DNA of 8,970 bases. Origin: Nitrospirota bacterium. Lineage in GTDB: Bacteria; Nitrospirota; Thermodesulfovibrionia; Thermodesulfovibrionales; Magnetobacteriaceae. The stretch spans positions 1 through 8,970 of the forward strand of contig JADFXO010000150.1 of assembly GCA_015233485.1 (NCBI GenBank), in the 5' to 3' direction. The translations under genes and the position numbers were made by a program. Every line of letters starts with the position of its first letter. The stretch's first letter is position 1. The notes under the pieces were generated by a model, which worked only from the letters and a program-made list of their open reading frames with translations, searched no databases and had not been told where the DNA came from. Positions 6,880 through 8,970 of the stretch are shown piece after piece.

Positions 6880-7889
6880 TGGTACAAGCTGATAAACATC
6901 CGCTTAGGAAAATGCTTCAGGCCGGGGCATTTCTGAAATGGTTATACTGGCGGTATTTACGAGTGGGGTTTTCCCTGCTGCCGCCGCGGGTGATAAATGC
7001 GATTACGGCAGTGATGGCGCGTGTTCAAATGGCCGCCGCGGGCAGGAAAAGGCAACTCATGTTAGAGGAACTCAGGCTCTCATCTCTGGTTAAGGACAGA
7101 GGCGCTGATGAACTTATACTGAAATCGTTTCAAAACCAGTTGAATTCGTGGATAAAGCAGTGCTATCTTAGAAAGATGAACGAGAAAACCATTGATGAGT
7201 ATATCCCCGCCGAGGGACTTTCGCATATAGACCGGGCGTTAGGGCGCGGCAAAGGGGCGATATTGTTAAATCCCCACTTCGGCCCGTATATGATGGCAAT
7301 GCCGGCCCTTGGACACAGGGGATATAAGGTGAACCAGTTGGCGATTCAGGCGGAATCACCCAGGGTTGCGCGGGCGGGCATTACTATGCTTGCCAATAAG
7401 GCCAGATATGAGGCCGTTGAAAAAACCATGCCTGTTGCATTCATCAACGCGGGGGCCGAAACGTTTGACAACTTCGGCCTCAGAAATATGGCAATCAGAG
7501 ACATGCTCACTGTACTAAGACAAAACGAGATAGTCCTCTATCCGCCAACAGGCAGAGGCGGAAGAAAATGGCATACCGCGCCGTTCCTTGGCCGAACGGC
7601 CAACTTCAACCTCGTACCGTACAAAATCGCCCTGAAGGAAGGCGTCCCGCTTATACCCGTTTTTTTAATCGATGTGACGCGTGGAGGCGCTAACTCAAGG
7701 AACGCCGCAAGGGCAGTCATAGAATCTCCAATAGAGGTGTCTGCGGGCGATACGCCTGAGGGGCTGCTTATGAAATACCTTGCCCTGCTGACGGCCTACG
7801 TAGAAAAATATCCTGAGCATTTTGCCTTCTTTCAGTTTGATATGAAAATAAAATCAGAATGGGACGACCATCCTTTTTTCGCGCGGTGA
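6879..7889 (+). CDS. LPLAT-family acyltransferase, lipid A acyltransferase (LpxL/HtrB)-like
   Basis: A 336-residue protein of about the usual length for the LpxL/LpxM family. Residues ~14-60 give a hydrophobic, basic N-terminus (WLYWRYLRVGFSLLPPRV) fit for membrane association. The block LLNPHFGPYMMAMPALGHRGYKV (split here by its centre, H133) corresponds to the HxxxxD/E active-site region, and the later block PFLGRTANFNL followed by ALKEGVPLIPVFLI matches the substrate-pocket region of the family. At the position where LpxL-type enzymes carry the acidic partner of the catalytic His, this protein has M138, so the charge relay is missing or altered. The gene starts one base inside the previous stop and has AAAGGG 5 nt upstream. 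Next to a ligase-like gene, acylation of a glycolipid or lipid A-like molecule is inferred. Assignment to the superfamily is fairly secure; the acceptor and activity are not. Confidence 0.75.
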   Translation: MVQADKHPLRKMLQAGAFLKWLYWRYLRVGFSLLPPRVINAITAVMARVQMAAAGRKRQLMLEELRLSSLVKDRGADELILKSFQNQLNSWIKQCYLRKMNEKTIDEYIPAEGLSHIDRALGRGKGAILLNPHFGPYMMAMPALGHRGYKVNQLAIQAESPRVARAGITMLANKARYEAVEKTMPVAFINAGAETFDNFGLRNMAIRDMLTVLRQNEIVLYPPTGRGGRKWHTAPFLGRTANFNLVPYKIALKEGVPLIPVFLIDVTRGGANSRNAARAVIESPIEVSAGDTPEGLLMKYLALLTAYVEKYPEHFAFFQFDMKIKSEWDDHPFFAR

Positions 7890-7911
7890 AATAAAGCAGA
7901 GGGGGAGCACA

Positions 7912-8790
7912 ATGGCAAGGCGTGATGATATAGATTTAATAAATCAGTCCAAGAAAATCATTAAAACTGTAAGTATTCCACCTCAGCCAAAGATTGTTAT
8001 GGAGATAAAGAGTGAATTAGGGATGGCAGACCCTGATTTCGATAGAATTGCCCGATTGGTGTGCGGCGATACCTCCCTCTGTGCCATGATACTAAAGGTC
8101 GCGCATTCACCAATGTTTGGCGCTGACAGGTTTCACTCCGTGGACAAGGCCATAGAGAGGGTATTGGCGTCTTTAGGGGCTGATACCTTTTACAATATCC
8201 TGGTAGATACATCGCTGAGAAGACGCGCGGGCACACACAAATTGGACGGCTTTTACAGCCATTCTGAGGTGGTAGCCAAATCTTGCGCCTATCTTGCCAA
8301 TAAAACAGGACTTGTATCAAGTGATATCGCGTATATGGCCGGTTTATTCCACGACTGTGGAGTCCCTGTACTGGTGGAGAAATTCGATAATTACATCGGC
8401 ATCGCCGAAATTGCTATGGGACTTGTACCCGCCAAATCACTTTCCGGTGAGCAAAAGTCTATTATTGGAATAGAAGGCGATATGTTCAAGACTGACCATT
8501 GCGTGGTAGGTTATCTCTTTGCCAGATTGTGGGGATTGTCCAAATCCGTATCAGATGTTATTTTATATCACCATTACGTTGATATAGATATACACAAGGA
8601 CAAGACAACAAAGGATCTGGCTGCCATGTTGTTACTTTCCGAGTTTCTCTGTCTATTTTACGACAATGTCGATAACGACGCATATCGGGATATAGAACAG
8701 TGGGCCGCCTTCAATAATAAAGTCGTCGTCCACCTGAACATAGACTCACAGGACATAATAGATATGAAAGACGATGTTATGGAATTCTGA
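7912..8790 (+). CDS. HDOD domain signalling protein
   Basis: A 292-residue cytoplasmic protein, close to the usual size of a single-domain HDOD protein. It shows the family order: IPPQPKIVMEIKSEL near residues 22-36, FDRIARLVCGDTSLCAMILKVAHSP, a conserved SVDKAIERVLASLG helix, MAGLFHDCG with H147-D148, and a late YHHY (H220-H221). HDOD is a branch of the HD superfamily; most members are thought to act as signalling or protein-interaction modules rather than phosphodiesterases. No receiver, GGDEF or EAL domain is attached. The ATG follows the acyltransferase stop by 22 nt and has a strong purine-rich site (GGGGGAG at 7901-7907), so it can be translated well from the operon message or on its own. 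A role in controlling surface polysaccharide or motility is possible from context only. Confidence 0.88.
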   Translation: MARRDDIDLINQSKKIIKTVSIPPQPKIVMEIKSELGMADPDFDRIARLVCGDTSLCAMILKVAHSPMFGADRFHSVDKAIERVLASLGADTFYNILVDTSLRRRAGTHKLDGFYSHSEVVAKSCAYLANKTGLVSSDIAYMAGLFHDCGVPVLVEKFDNYIGIAEIAMGLVPAKSLSGEQKSIIGIEGDMFKTDHCVVGYLFARLWGLSKSVSDVILYHHYVDIDIHKDKTTKDLAAMLLLSEFLCLFYDNVDNDAYRDIEQWAAFNNKVVVHLNIDSQDIIDMKDDVMEF

Positions 8791-8854
8791 GGTGCCGGCC
8801 CCATTCGGCGATATGCCCACATAACGGCGCTCCGAAGCGATGTTGTCGCCGGCC

Positions 8855-8970
8855 ATGATAAAATGTACCCAAAGCGGTCATGAAAAATGTACAAGAGAGA
8901 GGGTCAATCCATGAAAGAAAGTAGTAGCATCGGAATAAAGAGACTGCAAATAGGCAGGAGGGTTCGATGG
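8855..8970 (+). mobile_element. Possible left end of an IS21-like insertion sequence (partial)
   Basis: After the HDOD gene, 8791-8910 has no gene. Within it, ATGATAAAATGTAC (8855-8868) and ATGAAAAATGTAC (8880-8892) are direct repeats about 24 nt apart sharing AAAATGTAC. Multiple short terminal repeats of this kind just before a transposase gene are seen in IS21-type elements. A reading frame with a good ribosome binding site starts right after and leaves the window. The outer boundary could be near TGTTG at 8841 or further left; no target duplication or right end can be seen. Confidence 0.4.
8911..8970 (+). CDS. N-terminal fragment of an unidentified protein, possibly a transposase (partial)
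   Basis: ATG at 8911 is preceded by AGAGAGGG (8896-8903) at 7 nt and the frame stays open for 20 codons to the window end. The peptide is strongly basic (MKESSSIGIKRLQIGRRVRW), as is common at the start of DNA-binding proteins. The visible part is too short to identify a family. The transposase idea rests on the repeats just upstream. Confidence 0.5.
   Translation, partial: MKESSSIGIKRLQIGRRVRW

Noticed and set aside
8794..8854. Terminator after the HDOD gene
   Set aside because: GCCGGC occurs at both ends and TTCGG/CCGAA can pair, but the stems are 5-6 bp with long loops and no T tract follows.
1..8970. CRISPR array, tRNA or rRNA genes
   Set aside because: The only regular repeat is the in-frame, protein-coding propeller array with a 126-bp period. 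No tRNA-like cloverleaf or rRNA sequence was recognised on reading both strands.

Overview
The window looks like a chromosomal stretch from a Gram-negative bacterium of intermediate G+C. The evidence is two secreted proteins with Sec signal peptides, an O-antigen-ligase/Wzy-type membrane protein and a lipid A acyltransferase-like enzyme. The mix of Vgb-like beta-propellers, Cys-containing B-repeats and HDOD proteins is common in Nitrospirota and Desulfobacterota-type genomes. That taxonomic guess is low confidence and no marker gene settles it.

Left part (1-3110): the window opens inside the 3' end of a gene whose last ~60 codons are a near copy of part of the glycosidase gene further right. 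Its TAA overlaps the ATG of a large secreted protein of 971 residues. That protein has 14 propeller repeats (probably two seven-bladed propellers), an Ig-like domain, a Cys-bearing B-repeat and two copies of an unrecognised C-terminal module.

Middle (3111-3273): a short intergenic region holds a 10-bp inverted repeat and a good sigma70-type promoter (TAGACA-N18-TATAAT).

Right part (3274-8790): four tightly packed + strand genes follow, with gaps of 6 nt, a 1-nt overlap and 22 nt. They encode a secreted TIM-barrel glycosidase-like protein with a duplicated N-terminal domain, a polytopic O-antigen ligase/polymerase-like protein, an LPLAT (LpxL/HtrB-type) acyltransferase-like protein, and an HDOD signalling protein. 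The simplest reading is a surface-glycan or glycolipid assembly operon with a regulatory gene at its end. The glycan itself cannot be named from the sequence.

Right edge (8791-8970): a gene-free stretch contains two direct repeats ending in AAAATGTAC, followed by the start of a reading frame that runs off the window. This resembles the left end of an IS21-like insertion sequence, but is only tentatively called.

The most unusual point is the duplication that ties the two halves together. A ~97% identical 184-bp segment lies both just before the propeller gene and inside the glycosidase gene. The point where the copies diverge supplies the propeller gene's ribosome binding site and coupled start.
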